The notes below the pieces were generated by a model. It searched no databases, had not been told where the DNA came from, and saw nothing but the letters and a program-made list of their open reading frames with translations. A DNA stretch of 6,415 bases from contig JACPZJ010000228.1 of NCBI GenBank assembly GCA_016195585.1, positions 1 to 6,415 on the forward strand. Direction: 5' to 3'. Position numbers and translations under genes: made by a program. Below are positions 5,123 through 6,415 of this stretch, one piece after another (the first letter of the stretch is position 1; each line of letters starts with the position of its first letter). The stretch is from Nitrospirota bacterium. GTDB taxonomy: Bacteria; Nitrospirota; CAKKRA01; 9FT-COMBO-42-15.

Positions 5123-5159
5123 ACAGACAAATTCTTTAAAATTAAGGACAGGTTAGGCA

Positions 5160-6415
5160 ATGCATGACTTTGTTTACAAGGATGACGAGCTTTATTGCGA
5201 GGATGCGCCGATAGCAAGGATTGCAGAGGAGATCGGCACACCCTTTTATCTTTACAGCCATAATACATTAAAGAACCATTTTAGGAATTTTGATGCAGCC
5301 TTTGCTGCAATACCGCATATTATCTGCTTTGCTGTAAAGGCAAATCCAAATATTGCTATATTAAGGCTCTTTGCAACTGAAGGCGGCGGCGCAGATATTG
5401 TATCAGGCGGTGAGCTATTCCGCGCACTAAAGGCAGGGATGCCACCAGAAAAGATTGTATACGCAGGTGTGGGAAAAACAGAAGCAGAGATACATTCTGC
5501 CTTGCATGCCAATATCCTGATGTTTAATGTGGAATCCACTGATGAGCTGATAAAGATAGATGAGATAGCAGGACGTATTGGCATTAAAGCGAGGATCGCC
5601 CTGCGAGTAAATCCAGATGTAGATCCAAAGACGCATCCTTATATATCAACAGGGTTAAAGGAAAATAAATTTGGCATACCAATTGAGACAGCATTAGAGA
5701 ATTATCAGGCTGCAATGAGGCTGTCTAATGTTGAGGTGCTTGGGATACATAAGCATATCGGCTCTCAGCTTACAGAGGTTTCGCCCTTTGTTGATGCATT
5801 GGAAAGGATACTGCTTCTTGCAGATGACCTGACAAAGGATGGGATAAATATAAAGTATGTAGATGTTGGCGGCGGACTTGGAATTACATATAAGGACGAA
5901 GAGCCGCCAGCGCCTGCAGAGCTTGCAAATGCTATTGTGCCTTTGATAAAGGGCAGAAGGCAGGGCTATACCCTGATACTTGAGCCGGGCAGGGTGCTTA
6001 CTGGGAATGCAGGGATACTTGTAACGCGAGTGCTTTATATGAAAAAGAGCGGGAGAAGGAATTTTGTGATTACTGATGCAGGGATGAATGATTTAATAAG
6101 GCCGAGCCTTTATAATGCCTATCACAGTATCATCCCTGTACATAAAAAGGATGCTAAGGCGATTAAGGCAGATATAGTCGGCCCGATATGCGAATCAGGC
6201 GATTTTCTCGGCAAGGATAGAAAAATAAGCTGTAAGCAGGGCGATCTGCTTGCTGTGATGAGCGCAGGCGCCTATGGCTCGTCTATGTCATCAAATTATA
6301 ATTCGCGGCCATTGGTTGCAGAGGCATTGGTAAAGGGTAAGGATTATTTTGTTATAAGAAAGAGGCAGGACTATACGGATATGCTTATAAAAGAGGAGGT
6401 GCCATCATTCTTACT
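5160..6415 (+). CDS. lysA: Diaminopimelate decarboxylase, near-complete
   Basis: LysA removes CO2 from meso-diaminopimelate to give L-lysine, the last step of the pathway. It is a cytoplasmic PLP enzyme of the alanine racemase-like (fold type III) group. The frame is open for 418 codons to the window edge; the family is about 415-420 residues, so only the last few are missing. The PLP lysine is K60 in FAVKAN. HIGSQ (199-203), the glycine loop GGGLG (237-241) and EPGR (275-278) bind the cofactor phosphate. DAGMNDLIRPSLY (306-318), GPICESGD (341-348, with C344 reaching into the partner active site) and SAGAYG (368-373) form the C-terminal barrel signature. HIGSQ with CESGD points to diaminopimelate rather than ornithine or arginine decarboxylase. 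The ATG at 5160 begins a typical N-terminus; a modest AAGGA lies 11 nt upstream. Its neighbour tRNA-Glu is divergent, 167 bp away. dapA or dapF, which often follow lysA, could lie downstream. Confidence 0.95.
   Translation, partial: MHDFVYKDDELYCEDAPIARIAEEIGTPFYLYSHNTLKNHFRNFDAAFAAIPHIICFAVKANPNIAILRLFATEGGGADIVSGGELFRALKAGMPPEKIVYAGVGKTEAEIHSALHANILMFNVESTDELIKIDEIAGRIGIKARIALRVNPDVDPKTHPYISTGLKENKFGIPIETALENYQAAMRLSNVEVLGIHKHIGSQLTEVSPFVDALERILLLADDLTKDGINIKYVDVGGGLGITYKDEEPPAPAELANAIVPLIKGRRQGYTLILEPGRVLTGNAGILVTRVLYMKKSGRRNFVITDAGMNDLIRPSLYNAYHSIIPVHKKDAKAIKADIVGPICESGDFLGKDRKISCKQGDLLAVMSAGAYGSSMSSNYNSRPLVAEALVKGKDYFVIRKRQDYTDMLIKEEVPSFL

Noticed and set aside
5100..5159. Lysine riboswitch before lysA
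   Set aside because: The known aptamer needs well over 150 nt of leader, and no matching helices are seen in the space available.
5252..5636. Minus-strand open frames opposite lysA
   Set aside because: lysA is uninterrupted with all motifs on the plus strand; these frames are its shadows.

Overview
The window comes from a bacterium that runs the Wood-Ljungdahl (reductive acetyl-CoA) pathway. It carries the start of the corrinoid iron-sulfur protein small subunit gene (acsD), the methyl-tetrahydrofolate:corrinoid protein methyltransferase gene (acsE) and a CODH maturation ATPase gene (cooC). AcsE is of the bacterial, tetrahydrofolate-using type, and LysA, ThyX, the GntR regulator and the sigma70-like promoters are also bacterial. 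Base composition looks moderate, with heavy use of ATA (Ile) and AGG/AGA (Arg). An uncultured anaerobe, for example of Nitrospirota, Desulfobacterota or Omnitrophota type, would fit, but the sequence does not settle the phylum.

Layout. Positions 1-4778 hold six genes, all on the minus strand. In transcription order they are a GntR/FCD regulator (4778-4092), thyX with a frameshift (4049-3286), cooC (3208-2447), a Rossmann/DUF2520 dehydrogenase-like gene (2383-1421), acsE (1379-588) and acsD (462 to beyond the left edge). Gaps are 41-125 bp and no convincing terminator lies between them, so they may form one operon. A strong candidate promoter (TTGACA, 17 bp, TACAAT) lies upstream of the GntR gene, with a perfect GTATAC-A-GTATAC palindrome across its spacer and -10 box. 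This suggests that the regulator represses itself and perhaps the whole C1 operon. To the right are tRNA-Glu(CUC) on the minus strand (4992-4917) and, divergently, lysA on the plus strand from 5160. lysA is complete except for its last few residues.

How the genes relate. AcsE moves the methyl group of methyl-H4folate to the corrinoid protein that contains AcsD. CooC matures the nickel enzyme that uses it. ThyX spends methylene-H4folate and regenerates H4folate. The DUF2520 protein may be a ketopantoate reductase-like enzyme, which would tie it to CoA synthesis, but this is only inference.

The least ordinary features are non-coding. Several gaps of the operon hold short degenerate tandem repeats with a 7, 8 or 9 bp period, each of different sequence. 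One lies inside the thyX coding region in frame. Another forms a long inverted pair between acsE and acsD. thyX also needs a -1 frameshift exactly at an A_AAG_GGA heptamer. I found no CRISPR array, transposase or phage gene.
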